Notes under the pieces: model-generated
Told to the model about the DNA's origin: nothing
Seen by the model: only the letters and a program-made list of their open reading frames with translations
Database searches by the model: none
Shown: in pieces, positions 6,452 through 15,893 of the stretch
Layout: each line of letters opens with the position of its first letter
How positions within the stretch are numbered: the stretch's first letter is position 1
Translations under genes and position numbers: made by a program
Assembly: GCA_023228995.1 (NCBI GenBank)
Contig: JALOAD010000065.1
Span: 1 to 17,325, forward strand
DNA: 17,325 bases
Reading direction: 5' to 3'
Source: Candidatus Muiribacterium halophilum
Lineage (GTDB): Bacteria > Muiribacteriota > Muiribacteriia > Muiribacteriales > Muiribacteriaceae

Positions 6452-9034
6452 TTATAAGACCTCAAATATTATATCGGCATTTTTTTCATCAATGCTAATT
6501 TTTTGACCAGGCAAAATCTTTCCTGCAATTATAATTTCAGCTAAAGGATTTTCTATCTTTTTTTGAATAACTCTTTTTAAAGGTCTTGCTCCAAATACTG
6601 GATCATATCCTTTATTTACAATGAATTCTTCAGCTTTTTGAGTAATTTCAAGCTCAATTTCTTTTTCTAAAAGTCTTGATGCTAAAATATTTATCTGTAT
6701 TTTTACGATTTTTGATATATTTTCTTTTGAAAGTCTATCAAATATAATTCTTTCATCTATTCTATTAAGAAATTCAGGTTTAAAATAATTGTATAAAACC
6801 TCATCAATATCTTTTTCAATATCAGAAAGACTTCCCTGATTATTCATAATAATATCTGAAGCAATATTTGAAGTCATTATAATAACTGAATTTCTAAAAT
6901 CAACAGTTCTTCCCTTTCCATCTGTAAGTCTTCCATCATCAAGTATTTGAAGAAGTATATTAAACACATCACTATGAGCTTTTTCTATTTCATCAAGCAA
7001 TATAATCGAGTACGGTCGTCTTCTAACACTTTCGGTAAGAATTCCACCTTCATCATATCCGACATAGCCTGGAGGAGCTCCTATAAGCCTTGCTACAGAA
7101 TGTTTTTCCATATATTCACTCATATCAATTCTAATCATTGATTTTTCTGTATCAAATAAAAATTCAGCTAAAGCTTTTGCAAGCTCAGTTTTTCCAACTC
7201 CAGTCGGACCCATAAATAGAAAACTTCCAATCGGTCTTCCACTATCATTAAGCCCAGCTCTTCCTCTTCTTACAGCATTACTTACAGCTTCAAGAGCAGG
7301 CTTTTGACCAATTACTCTTTTTGCAAGATTTTTTTCCATATAAAGAAGTTTTTCTTGTTCACTTTGAATTAATCTTGATACTGGAATACCAGTCCATTTA
7401 CCGACAATATTTGCAATTTCTTCTTCTGTAACTTCTTCTTTTAATAAAGTTTTATCTTTTTGTAGATTTTTCAAAAAAGTATTTTTTTCTTCCAGTTGTT
7501 CTAAAAGAGCTGGAATTTTACCGTATTTTATTTCTGAAGCTCTTGCAAGATCAAAATTCCTTTCAGAAAGTTCTTCTTCAGTTTTTAATTTATCAATTTC
7601 TGCTTTAATATTTTGAATTTCAACAATTGATTTTTTTTCATTTTTCCAATGAAGTTCAAGACTTCTTTCTTTTTCAACAAGATCACTTTTTTCTTTATTA
7701 AGATCTTTAAGTCTTTCCTGACAAAGAGGATCTTTTTCTTTTTTTAAAGCTGTATTTTCAATATCAATTTGCATAATTCTTCTTTTAATACTATCAATTT
7801 CAGCTGGCATAGAGTCAATTTCCATTCTCAACTGCGAAGCTGATTCATCCATAAGATCTATTGCTTTATCAGGTAAAAATCTATCAGTTATATATCTTGA
7901 AGATAAAGTAACAGCTGATATAATCGCTGAATCCTGAATTCTTACACCATGATGAACTTCATATTTTTCTTTTAAACCTCTTAAAATAGAAATCGCTTCC
8001 TCAATACTTGGTTCTTTTATTAAAACAGGTTGAAATCTTCTTTCCAATGCTGAATCTTTTTCAATATATTTTCTATATTCATTTAATGTAGTTGCACCTA
8101 TACATCTTAAAGTACCTCTGGCAAGAGCTGGTTTTAACATATTTGAAGCATCAACCGAACCTTCAGCGTTACCTGCACCAACAAGAGTATGAAGTTCATC
8201 AATAAACATTATTATCTGACCTTCTGAATTTTCAACTTCGTTTATAACAGATTTAAGTCTATCTTCAAATTCTCCTCTGTATTTTGCTCCAGCAATTAAA
8301 GAACCTATATCAAGCACAAATAAAGTTTTATTTTTCAATGATTCAGGAACATCATTTTGAGCAATTCTAATTGCAAGACCTTCTGCAATAGCAGTTTTAC
8401 CAACACCTGGTTCACCGATTAAAACAGGATTATTTTTTGTTCTTCTTGATAAAACCTGTATTGTTCTTCTAATTTCTTCATCTCTACCAATAACTGGATC
8501 AAGTTTACCTTTTCTTGCAATTTCAGTAAGGTCCTTACCAAATTTTTTTAAAGGATTATATCTTTCTTCAGCATTTTGGGAATTTACATTAACATTTCCT
8601 CTCATTTCTTTAATAGCTTTATTAAGCTGTTTTTCAACAACTCCATTTCTTTTAAGAATTAATGCTGAGATATCTTTTTCATCTTTTACAATTGCAAGAA
8701 GAATATGATCAGTAGAAATATACTCATCTTTCATTGATTCAGCAATATCAAAACTTCTTTCTAATATTGTTTTAAGTTCAGGAGTTAAATATTGATTACC
8801 AAAAACACCTTCAACAACAGGTAGTTTTTTCATTTCTTCTTCTATTTCATTTAAAATAACATTACTTTGCACTCCAAGTTTTGAAAGCATCGGAGAAGTT
8901 ATTCCATCTTGTTGATTTATCATTGTATAAAGCAAATGTAAAGAAGAAATACCTTGATTTTTCCTTTTATCTGCTAGTTTTTGGGCTTGTTCTACAATTT
9001 CTTGAGCTTTAACTGTAAATTTATCAAGTCTCAT
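6452..9034 (-). CDS. clpB: ATP-dependent disaggregase ClpB
   Basis: An 860-residue, full-length Hsp100/ClpB that extracts polypeptides from aggregates, normally with DnaK, in the cytoplasm. An N-domain (1-140) is followed by NBD1 with Walker A GEPGVGKT (207-214), Walker B IIMFIDE (D279, E280) and pore loop KYRG (Y252). The coiled-coil M-domain (about 405-530) is present, which separates ClpB from ClpA and ClpX. NBD2 has Walker A GPTGVGKT (609-616), Walker B IILLDE (D681, E682), pore loop GYVG (Y657) and sensor-2 GARP (815-818). The start is set at ATG 9032-9034 because GGAGG (9044-9040) lies 5 nt upstream and MRLDKFT is the usual N-terminus; an ATG 27 nt further out lacks such support. No CIRCE operator and no convincing promoter are visible in the 166-nt upstream gap. 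It ends before the shared terminator. Confidence 0.98.
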   Translation of the reverse strand: MRLDKFTVKAQEIVEQAQKLADKRKNQGISSLHLLYTMINQQDGITSPMLSKLGVQSNVILNEIEEEMKKLPVVEGVFGNQYLTPELKTILERSFDIAESMKDEYISTDHILLAIVKDEKDISALILKRNGVVEKQLNKAIKEMRGNVNVNSQNAEERYNPLKKFGKDLTEIARKGKLDPVIGRDEEIRRTIQVLSRRTKNNPVLIGEPGVGKTAIAEGLAIRIAQNDVPESLKNKTLFVLDIGSLIAGAKYRGEFEDRLKSVINEVENSEGQIIMFIDELHTLVGAGNAEGSVDASNMLKPALARGTLRCIGATTLNEYRKYIEKDSALERRFQPVLIKEPSIEEAISILRGLKEKYEVHHGVRIQDSAIISAVTLSSRYITDRFLPDKAIDLMDESASQLRMEIDSMPAEIDSIKRRIMQIDIENTALKKEKDPLCQERLKDLNKEKSDLVEKERSLELHWKNEKKSIVEIQNIKAEIDKLKTEEELSERNFDLARASEIKYGKIPALLEQLEEKNTFLKNLQKDKTLLKEEVTEEEIANIVGKWTGIPVSRLIQSEQEKLLYMEKNLAKRVIGQKPALEAVSNAVRRGRAGLNDSGRPIGSFLFMGPTGVGKTELAKALAEFLFDTEKSMIRIDMSEYMEKHSVARLIGAPPGYVGYDEGGILTESVRRRPYSIILLDEIEKAHSDVFNILLQILDDGRLTDGKGRTVDFRNSVIIMTSNIASDIIMNNQGSLSDIEKDIDEVLYNYFKPEFLNRIDERIIFDRLSKENISKIVKIQINILASRLLEKEIELEITQKAEEFIVNKGYDPVFGARPLKRVIQKKIENPLAEIIIAGKILPGQKISIDEKNADIIFEVL

Positions 9035-9200
9035 AAAAACCTCCATAAATCGTAAATACATATTTATTGATTAGTATAATACAAAAACTATACCAAAATA
9101 AAGCAGTTGAGAGTTTAATTGTTTAAATAGTTATGGGTTGAAAAGAATATATCCCTTATCCTGCATCCCAATTCCAGTTTTTTTGTGTAATTTTTCCACA

Positions 9201-10298
9201 CTATGTAGAAGTTATTCTTGAGATTTTGTATAAATATAAATAAATATTAAAAATCTGACTTGAAGTATTTTTTATTGAAAAGTTTTCCATCATATATTCA
9301 TAAGCTTTTTTAGTATTAATTTTTCTCTTATCAATATTAAATATTACTTTTTCAAAATCTTCAGGTGAAAAATCCTGCATGAAAAAAACTTTTTTATTAT
9401 ATATTTGATTATACGGAAATACATCTGGTAAAAACACTGGTATATCCAGAAACATAGCATGTTTTATAATATCTGAATTTTCAGGTTCTTCCATATCAAA
9501 TTTTTTGAGATATATAAAAACATCACTTTCTGTAAGAAGATTATTTTTTTCAGTATTTGATACTTTACCAATATTTTGGCATTCAAAACCTTTAGATTTA
9601 AGTATTGAATAACTTATTGAATCTCTTGTATAAAAAATTATATTTTGATTTATATGTTTGAGATATTCAAAAAAAATCAGATATTGTTTAAATTTTTTTT
9701 CAATTTCAATACTTATACTTACTTTATTTTTAGAATAATCTCTATCAGGTATATTCATTTCAGGATCGCATGGAAAATTAATTAATTTATAAGGTGTTTT
9801 TACATTCATTTTTGTATAATAATTTTTTATTAATTCACTTCTAAGGATTACAAAATCAGCATTTTTTATATTAGAATTAATATGATTTACATTTTTATTA
9901 AAAAAATTCTTTAAAGGATTTTTCCATAAATTTAATAAAATCTTTTTATCTTTATATAATTCCTTTAAATTACTTATAATATTTACAATGTTTTGTGATT
10001 CAGGATTATCTGAAATTTCAATAATATCAGGATTTACTTCTTCAACTGCATTTAAAATATCTTTTATCTTAAAAAAATGTATATTTTCTAATCTTTTAAT
10101 AGAAAATTTTTTATTAGTTTCAAGTTCTATAAAATTTAATTTACCATTTGTAAAATCTTTAAATTTAATTATCTCATCACTATAAAATAAACTAGGAACT
10201 ATCAAAGTAAAATTAAGATCATTGTAATTTGTAAGATATTTGTAATAACTCTGTATATTTTGATTAATATTTCTAAATCCAATCACAAGTATATTCAT
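9201..10298 (-). CDS. Divergent GT-B (GT4-like) glycosyltransferase
   Basis: A 365-residue protein with two Rossmann-like halves. The N-terminal half opens MNILVIGFRN and has VNPDIIEISDNPE (88-100). NADFVILRSELIKNYY (146-161) matches the acceptor-side helix pattern of GT4 enzymes, and NFPCDPEMN (174-182) sits where NGVD usually lies. In the C-terminal half, EEPENSDIIKHAMFLDIPVF (270-289) matches the E-x7-E nucleotide-sugar region only loosely. No membrane helix or signal peptide is seen, so it should act at the cytoplasmic face. The donor and acceptor are unknown. It starts 4 nt after the HEAT-like gene stops, with only a poor GAAAAG-type ribosome site, so translational coupling is likely. 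Its stop lies 166 nt before the clpB start. Confidence 0.72.
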   Translation of the reverse strand: MNILVIGFRNINQNIQSYYKYLTNYNDLNFTLIVPSLFYSDEIIKFKDFTNGKLNFIELETNKKFSIKRLENIHFFKIKDILNAVEEVNPDIIEISDNPESQNIVNIISNLKELYKDKKILLNLWKNPLKNFFNKNVNHINSNIKNADFVILRSELIKNYYTKMNVKTPYKLINFPCDPEMNIPDRDYSKNKVSISIEIEKKFKQYLIFFEYLKHINQNIIFYTRDSISYSILKSKGFECQNIGKVSNTEKNNLLTESDVFIYLKKFDMEEPENSDIIKHAMFLDIPVFLPDVFPYNQIYNKKVFFMQDFSPEDFEKVIFNIDKRKINTKKAYEYMMENFSIKNTSSQIFNIYLYLYKISRITST

Positions 10299-10302
10299 AA
10301 AT

Positions 10303-11004
10303 TTAATTTAAAGTCTTTTCAAGGATTATTTTTGCATATTCAAATACTTCTTTATTACCTGAAGTTTCAGCTTTTTTTTTGATTTTTTCAACATGTATTC
10401 TATTAAAAGTTTTTTTGAATAATTCCATATATTCTTTGGAATTAACACTATCAATATATTTATAATTTTCAATAAGTTTTTCAATAATCTCAATATCATC
10501 TTTATATTTAACAAAATATCTCTGAATAGCAGCTCTAACTTTTGCTTCTTCATCAAGAAATGCAATTATAGCAATTGGATAATATTCTCTATTACCAAAA
10601 TTAAGAATAGCTTCAGCAATAATCTGTCTAGCCTGAGGATGAGAATAATAATTCATAACATAATCGAAAGCTTCAATAGTTCTCCAATTATTTTGTCTAG
10701 TTGATGCTTTGACATTTTTTAAAATATCAAGTTCGCTATCATGCTCCCAATCAGCAAGATATATTCTCTCAATAATATTATCAACCGGATGATTTTTTTC
10801 AAATCCAACATCATTGAGAGTATTTGTTATTTCTTTTTTTTCATGAATAATAATTTCAACTTCAGTAATATTACCAGCTTTTAAGATGTTTTTAAGAACA
10901 TAAAAATCTACAACAGTATTTATTCCTGCAATTAATATATTATCAGAAATAATCTGTTCACCTATAATATTTCCTCGTTTAAGTTCACCTTTATTTATTT
11001 TCAC
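10303..11004 (-). CDS. HEAT-like repeat protein with HD-GYP-type N-terminal cap
   Basis: A 233-residue soluble protein. Residues 1-55 (MKINKGELKRGNIIGEQI..., then ILIAGINTVVDFYVL, ending ITEVEI) follow the pattern of the small beta domain that precedes many HD-GYP phosphodiesterases (LKPGMVLAEDV...LLLAKGTVL...LKELGIEEV). No HD or GYP motif follows. Instead residues about 90-200 form helix pairs with HEAT-like spacing (WRTIEAFDYVMNYY, ARQIIAEAILNFG, EEAKVRAAIQRYF). This suggests an adaptor or scaffold. The start is GTG (11004-11002): AGGAG (11016-11012) sits 7 nt upstream and no ATG alternative fits. It lies 56 nt after the permease and 4 nt before the glycosyltransferase, so all are likely one operon. 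Function is unknown. Confidence 0.7.
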   Translation of the reverse strand: MKINKGELKRGNIIGEQIISDNILIAGINTVVDFYVLKNILKAGNITEVEIIIHEKKEITNTLNDVGFEKNHPVDNIIERIYLADWEHDSELDILKNVKASTRQNNWRTIEAFDYVMNYYSHPQARQIIAEAILNFGNREYYPIAIIAFLDEEAKVRAAIQRYFVKYKDDIEIIEKLIENYKYIDSVNSKEYMELFKKTFNRIHVEKIKKKAETSGNKEVFEYAKIILEKTLN

Positions 11005-11060
11005 CCAAAATCTCCTAATTTAAACATTTAATAAAACAATAAAACCTGTTGAAAAACTTT

Positions 11061-12647
11061 CTATAAACATTTTTGTAATTTTTTTACATTCCATTTATAA
11101 AATAAAAAAGAAACAATTAAAAGTAAAGCATAAATTGCAATATTACCTGAGTAAAATTCAAATAAATTTATAATATTTTTTTGTAATCTCCATGTTTCTT
11201 TACCTTGATATACTAGCATAAAAAAACCTGTAAACCCTGATAAAAATACAAATAATTGCACAGGTATTGTAAATACAGAAAAACTATCTTTCATTTTAAT
11301 TGATGAAAAATATCCAGCCATTGTTAAAAAGAATATCGGCATTATAATTGAATTCATAATAAAAATAACAACTATATGAACGTTACTTTTAAAAAATAAA
11401 ATATTTACAAGATTAAGTAATAAAGACAAAACAATCATCAATGGTAAAAATAATCTAATTCTTGCTAAAACTACTGATGAAAGCTTTATAGGAAGACTTT
11501 TTAAAAAAACAATTTCACTATGTTTTCCATAAAATGCTCCAAAAAATAATCTTGCTATAAAAGAAGCAGTTATAAGCATAACAACTCCTGAATTAAGAAA
11601 TAAAAATGAATTTGTAAAACCTTCGAGTTTTGAGAGAAAAAATAAGTTAAATATAAATATTACGATTACACCAATAAACAACCATATTTGCTGGAAATTT
11701 ATCCAATTTCTCTTAATAAGAAATAATTCTTTATCTCTTAAAATTTTTACTTCATCATTGTTTTCATTAATATTAAACTGAATGTTTTTAATATCTGCAA
11801 AATCACCTTCATTTTCTTCTATTTTATAGAATTTTTGCCAAATTTTCCAAGATAAAATTAAAAAGAATGATGAAAATAAAACAAGATATAACCAAGGATA
11901 AAAAGAATTAACAGTATTATCAACACTTGATAAAAAAATATCTTTTATCCATGAAGATGGAAAAAAACTTAAAAATCCCATTTTTAGATTTTCAATATAA
12001 TCAGTTATCGAAGCATCTCCAGAATTAATAAGAACTTCTGGTCTTGCAAGTCTAATAAGAATTATAAATCCAGACATTAAAACAGCAGAAATAGAAATAA
12101 GCATATTTCTACCTCTTTTACCTTTAAAAAAACTTACAATATAAATTGTAATGCTAATAGCAATAGATACATAGCAAATTGCAGCAAAAATCGAAGCTAA
12201 AATGCCTTCAAATATTATTGAAACTGGAGCTGAAAATTTTACATAAAACGAAAAAACTGCTCCAATAGTAAAAGTAATAAATAATGCTGCTCCATAAACG
12301 AAAAGTTTAATAAATCTATTAAAAAATATTATTTTTTTGTTTACAGGAAGTGAGTAAAGAAACAATATTTCACTATCATCATAAAAAACCGGAAAAACAT
12401 GAATCATTGTTGATAAAAACGCCATAATTATAAGGAAAAATATAAATATATCAATAAATACAGAAAAGAAATAAACAGCGGTTTCCATATCAGCTTGGGC
12501 AATGATATTTGATGTAACTTTATAGTTTAATCCATAACTACCTAAAACAAGAAACAGAAAAAGTAATATATAAAATAAATCTGTAAAATAATTCCTGTTT
12601 TTTTTCCTGGCAAAAATACTATAAAAAGTTAAAATTAGATTTTTCAT
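11061..12647 (-). CDS. ABC-2-like transporter permease, 12 TM segments
   Basis: A 528-residue integral membrane protein with about 12 hydrophobic segments (near 23-40, 61-80, 112-136, 142-173, 180-200, 249-268, 318-337, 345-369, 396-420, 424-445, 457-480 and 500-516). Two cytoplasmic-looking motifs repeat: SEILFLYSLPVNKK (92-105) and SEIVFLKSLPIKLS (377-390), each followed by an aromatic-rich helix. This points to an internal duplication of a six-helix half, so the gene may encode both halves of a permease. Its ATG overlaps the ATPase stop (ATGA), so the pair forms one exporter. Substrate is unknown; similar permeases move lipids, peptides or polysaccharides. The charged loop 272-300 separates the halves. 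No periplasmic binding protein is encoded nearby, which fits export rather than uptake. Confidence 0.85.
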   Translation of the reverse strand: MKNLILTFYSIFARKKNRNYFTDLFYILLFLFLVLGSYGLNYKVTSNIIAQADMETAVYFFSVFIDIFIFFLIIMAFLSTMIHVFPVFYDDSEILFLYSLPVNKKIIFFNRFIKLFVYGAALFITFTIGAVFSFYVKFSAPVSIIFEGILASIFAAICYVSIAISITIYIVSFFKGKRGRNMLISISAVLMSGFIILIRLARPEVLINSGDASITDYIENLKMGFLSFFPSSWIKDIFLSSVDNTVNSFYPWLYLVLFSSFFLILSWKIWQKFYKIEENEGDFADIKNIQFNINENNDEVKILRDKELFLIKRNWINFQQIWLFIGVIVIFIFNLFFLSKLEGFTNSFLFLNSGVVMLITASFIARLFFGAFYGKHSEIVFLKSLPIKLSSVVLARIRLFLPLMIVLSLLLNLVNILFFKSNVHIVVIFIMNSIIMPIFFLTMAGYFSSIKMKDSFSVFTIPVQLFVFLSGFTGFFMLVYQGKETWRLQKNIINLFEFYSGNIAIYALLLIVSFLFYKWNVKKLQKCL

Positions 12648-13384
12648 ATAAGGCTAAGAAGTTCCTTGTATTTTTCTCCACCAGTTAGATTAATGAATAT
12701 ATCCTCAAGTACATCATTATTTTGTTCTTTTTTAAGTTCTAAAATATTACCAGCAAAAATAATTTCACCTTTATCAATAATTATTACTCTATCACCGATT
12801 TTTTCTGCAATTTCAAGAATATGAGTTGATAATATAATAGTTTTACCTTGTTTTTTTTCATTTATCAGAATTTCCTTTAATATTTTTACACTAACCGGGT
12901 CAAGACCATTCATAGGTTCATCAAGAAGTATATATTTTGGATTATGCATTAAAACAGAAATTATACCGAATTTTTGTTTTACACCTTTTGGAAGTTCAAA
13001 AACAGGTATATCAACAAACTTTTCAATTTGAAAAAGTTCTACAAAATTATTAAATTTATCTTTATTAAATTTATTCTTTCTTAAATTACAAACTAATTTG
13101 ATAAATTCTTCACCACAAAGACTTTCGTAAAAAAAAGGATTTTCAAAAAGAAACCCGGTTTGTTCTTTGACTTTATTCATATTTTCTTTAAAATCAACAT
13201 CAGAATAATGTATATCACCAATTTTTGTTTCCCATACACCAGATATAAGCTTTAAAAAAGATGATTTACCTGAACCGTTTTCTCCAATAAGAACAGTTAT
13301 TTCTGAACTTGGAATTTCAACGCTTATATTATGGAGCAATTCCTTATCATTAACTGAAAAACTAACTTTATCAACCTTTATCAT
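12644..13384 (-). CDS. ABC transporter ATP-binding protein (CcmA/ABC-2 type)
   Basis: A 246-residue ATPase that powers the adjacent permease. Walker A GENGSGKS is at 34-41, Walker B YILLDEP has D155 and E156, and the H-loop STH gives H188. The signature is LPKGVKQK (131-138) instead of LSGGQ, a form common in CcmA-like ATPases. The Q-loop position reads E81 (GFLFENP), where Gln is usual. Both changes occur in some functional ABC-2 exporters. ATG 13382-13384 has GAGG 5 nt upstream. It is the first gene of the minus-strand operon, and its stop overlaps the permease start by 4 nt. Confidence 0.92.
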   Translation of the reverse strand: MIKVDKVSFSVNDKELLHNISVEIPSSEITVLIGENGSGKSSFLKLISGVWETKIGDIHYSDVDFKENMNKVKEQTGFLFENPFFYESLCGEEFIKLVCNLRKNKFNKDKFNNFVELFQIEKFVDIPVFELPKGVKQKFGIISVLMHNPKYILLDEPMNGLDPVSVKILKEILINEKKQGKTIILSTHILEIAEKIGDRVIIIDKGEIIFAGNILELKKEQNNDVLEDIFINLTGGEKYKELLSLI

Positions 13385-13724
13385 ATAAACCTCACTAAAT
13401 TAGCACTCGCTACGCTCGTTAGTAAAGACCTTCGATCTAGTTTAAAACCTCTAACTAAGATTCTTTGGAGTCTGCTTACCAGGATTATTTATAATTCGCT
13501 CACTAAAAAAGCAATAGCTTTTTTTACTTGCATTTCCCGATTTTTCCCGATTCCCGGTTTCACCCCTAATCACTTTCGCTCTTTCCATTTTATCATATAA
13601 ATAATTGATTTAAAAATTAGATATTTAATAAAAAATTAATTATCAAAAACAATTGCCCTTTATTGTTGAAAAATATTTGTTATTGTTGTAAATTCTATTA
13701 TGGTGAATATTTTTTGGAGTGTTT
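13385..13724. other. Divergent spacer before lptB
   Basis: A 340-bp region without a gene. It holds an AT-rich hairpin AAAAAAGC-AATA-GCTTTTTT (13505-13524), too weak to call a terminator. A 10-bp tandem TTTCCCGATT (13533-13552) is followed by CCCGG. A possible lptB promoter is TTGAAA (13666-13671) with TAAATT (13689-13694) 17 bp on, a poor match. Bases 13395-13560 are richer in G and C than the rest and contain CTCGCTACGCTCG; they look like a decayed repeat. Confidence 0.5.
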
Positions 13725-14450
13725 ATGATTCAAACAATTAAAGCAGATGAACTTTTAAAAGTATATAGCGGAAGAAAAGTTGTAAATAATGTCTCACTTA
13801 CTCTATCTAAAGGCGAAATTGTTGGACTTTTAGGTCCTAATGGAGCTGGTAAAACAACCAGTTTTTACATGATAGTTGGACTTATAATTCCAAAATCAGG
13901 AAGTATTTTTTATAATAATGAAAATATAACCGAATTACCAATGTATAAAAGAGCAAGACTTGGAATAGGTTATCTTCCTCAAGAACCTTCTGTATTTAGA
14001 AAACTTACTGTTGAACAAAATATTATGGCAATACTGCAATTTACAACACTCACTAAAAAAGAACAGCTTTTTAAAACCGAAGAACTTCTTGATGAATTAA
14101 AAATTGCTCATATTAGAAAAACTTCTGGCTACTCGCTTTCTGGTGGAGAAAGAAGAAGAGTTGAAATTGCTCGTGCTATAAGTACAAATCCTAATTTTTT
14201 ACTTCTTGACGAACCATTTGCCGGAGTAGATCCTATTGCTGTAGCTGATATTCAAGAAATAATCCATGAACTTAAAAGAAAAGGCCTTGGTATTCTTATA
14301 ACTGACCATAATGTTAGAGAAACACTTAATATAACTGATAGAGCTTATGTTATGAATCGTGGCGAAATTCTTGTTGAGGGAAATGCAGAATCTATTGCAA
14401 ATGATCCTAAAGCAAAACAGTTTTATCTTGGAGAAAAATTTAAACTATGA
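13725..14450 (+). CDS. lptB: Lipopolysaccharide export ATPase LptB
   Basis: A 241-residue cytoplasmic ATPase that drives LptFG to extract LPS from the inner membrane. Key motifs: Walker A GPNGAGKT (37-44), Q-loop Q86 in [17 protein letters not shown], signature [14 protein letters not shown] (138-151), Walker [13 protein letters not shown] (D162, E163) and H-loop TDHNVRET (H195). The PSVFRKL and DHNVRETL segments are diagnostic of LptB. ATG 13725 is chosen because GGAG (13716-13719) lies 5 nt upstream; a GTG at 13719 overlaps that site and is rejected. The partners LptA, LptC, LptF and LptG are not in the window. The stop overlaps the DUF3084 start (ATGA). Its presence implies an outer membrane with LPS or a related lipid. 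Confidence 0.97.
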   Translation: MIQTIKADELLKVYSGRKVVNNVSLTLSKGEIVGLLGPNGAGKTTSFYMIVGLIIPKSGSIFYNNENITELPMYKRARLGIGYLPQEPSVFRKLTVEQNIMAILQFTTLTKKEQLFKTEELLDELKIAHIRKTSGYSLSGGERRRVEIARAISTNPNFLLLDEPFAGVDPIAVADIQEIIHELKRKGLGILITDHNVRETLNITDRAYVMNRGEILVEGNAESIANDPKAKQFYLGEKFKL

Positions 14451-15478
14451 ACGAAGGTGCAATTAAAGTACTTGGGATTCTTATGTTTTCAGGACTTATC
14501 GCTTATATCGGCGATATGGTTGGATTTAGAGTTGGTAAAAAAAAGATTTCACTTCTTGGATTAAGACCAAAACAAACCGCAACAATGATAACAGTTGCAT
14601 TTGGTATTTTAATAACTTCATTAACAATGATTTTTGGTCTTATAGTATCTGATGATGTAAGAGTTGCTTTGTTTATGATTGATAATATCAAAGCTGAAAT
14701 CAGAGAAAAAGAAGAGTTAAATAAAACTTTAACTACTGAAAAACGTCAGGTTTTGCAATCTGTAAAAGATCTTAATATTGAAATAATACAAAAAAAGAAA
14801 GAAATTGAAAAATTAACTCAATTTTACAAAGAATTAAAACAAAATGTAATAATTATCGAAATAAACGAAATTATAGCTCATGTTATAATTGAAAAAAACA
14901 CTCCTTACCCTGAAGTTGTCAAAAAATTTGAACAACTTTTTAAAGATTCCCATGAAGAAATTAGAGAAAAAGGTATAAAAACAAATCCAATCGGTAATAC
15001 AATAGAAGATTACAGAAAACAAATAAATGAAAAAGCTAAAATAATTGCAAATTCTCCTGTTAGATTTCTTCTTGAAACAGTTGCATCTTCTAATCTTACT
15101 TTAAAATCAACTCCAGGCAATTTATTTGATATAATAGCATTAGCTGAAACAAAAATAATAAGTGCAGGGGAAACAATAAAAAGTCCATTTTACATTGATT
15201 CAGATTGGGATATGCAGGCAATTTACAATACTACAACAATTTTTTTCCGTCAGGTAGAAGAATTTTTAATATCAAGAAAAGCATTTTTAAACAGTGATTT
15301 TTTTGTTCATCCAATTGAAATACAAGAAATTTGTCAAGAAATTAAAAAATTTGATAAAAGAATATATTTACAGGTTAATTTCAATAAAAATATTTACTCA
15401 TTAGGACCATTTAATTTTAGAGTTGAATTTTTAAATGCAGAAACAGCAATAGATTCAACATTAAAGGATAAAAATTAA
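14447..15478 (+). CDS. DUF3084-like inner-membrane coiled-coil protein
   Basis: A 343-residue protein. The N-terminus has two TM helices (about 5-24 and 45-68) around [20 protein letters not shown] (22-41), a hallmark of DUF3084-type proteins. Residues 80-135 form a coiled coil ([20 protein letters not shown]), followed by a mixed alpha/beta region to 343. The C-terminal part should be outside the membrane; its side is uncertain. Function is unknown. It overlaps lptB by 4 nt (ATGA), so it is translated with the LPS ATPase. That tie suggests a role in envelope assembly, but this is inference. It lies 4 nt before the next gene. Confidence 0.82.
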   Translation: MNEGAIKVLGILMFSGLIAYIGDMVGFRVGKKKISLLGLRPKQTATMITVAFGILITSLTMIFGLIVSDDVRVALFMIDNIKAEIREKEELNKTLTTEKRQVLQSVKDLNIEIIQKKKEIEKLTQFYKELKQNVIIIEINEIIAHVIIEKNTPYPEVVKKFEQLFKDSHEEIREKGIKTNPIGNTIEDYRKQINEKAKIIANSPVRFLLETVASSNLTLKSTPGNLFDIIALAETKIISAGETIKSPFYIDSDWDMQAIYNTTTIFFRQVEEFLISRKAFLNSDFFVHPIEIQEICQEIKKFDKRIYLQVNFNKNIYSLGPFNFRVEFLNAETAIDSTLKDKN

Positions 15479-15482
15479 GAGA

Positions 15483-15893
15483 ATGAGTATTAATTATTTT
15501 CATATAACACATTCACAACAACAAATTATAGATGAATTTTGTCAAATAAAAAACACAAATTTACAAAATATTATAAATAATTACATTAAAGAATTTCCAG
15601 ATATAAACGACAAAAACAAAAAAGCAAATACTATAAAACTTATGAAATATATTTTTAATATAAGATATCCAATTTATTCAAAAATAAAAAATTCTTTTGA
15701 AGAATTAATTAGAAAAACAAAAAAAACTAATATATCATTAAATACTCACGAAATATTTGAGGATACCAGTGTTAACATCAATATAAACATTTCAAATTAC
15801 AATGAATTAATTAAATCCATAGAATTTTTAGAACAAAAAAAACAATATTTCAAAGAATATTTTAAGGCTCTTGAAAATGAAGATATTCTCTGA
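15483..15893 (+). CDS. Hypothetical helical protein
   Basis: I do not recognise this 136-residue protein. It is rich in Asn, Ile and Lys, has no cysteine beyond C20, no signal peptide and no TM helix. The sequence is mostly amphipathic helix, with a short strand-like stretch TSVNININIS (94-103). The ribosome site AAGAGA lies right before the ATG and is weak. The gene sits 4 nt after DUF3084, and its end overlaps the start of the SplB-like gene by 17 nt, so it is cotranscribed and probably coupled. It may be a partner of either neighbour. An intact frame with close packing on both sides supports it as a real gene. Confidence 0.65.
   Translation: MSINYFHITHSQQQIIDEFCQIKNTNLQNIINNYIKEFPDINDKNKKANTIKLMKYIFNIRYPIYSKIKNSFEELIRKTKKTNISLNTHEIFEDTSVNININISNYNELIKSIEFLEQKKQYFKEYFKALENEDIL

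Noticed and set aside
9035-9061. ClpB start 9 codons further upstream (ATG 9061)
   Set aside because: GGAGG is placed for ATG 9034, and MRLDKFT is the normal ClpB N-terminus.
9180-9200. Terminator between the glycosyltransferase and clpB
   Set aside because: Only a 4-bp GTGT/ACAC pairing is seen, with no GC-rich stem or T-run.
10326-10565. Second minus-strand frame inside the HEAT-like gene
   Set aside because: It is a shadow frame without its own ribosome site; the 233-residue frame fits gene spacing and fold.
13400-13426. CIRCE heat-shock operator (TTAGCACTC present)
   Set aside because: The left half fits, but the required GAGTGCTAA right half is absent (four of nine bases) and no heat-shock gene starts here.
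13719-13724. GTG start for lptB
   Set aside because: It overlaps the GGAG ribosome site, which is spaced correctly for ATG 13725.
15871-15876. TTG start for the SplB-like gene
   Set aside because: Only 3 nt from AAGG; the ATG 6 nt on has better spacing and a better start codon.
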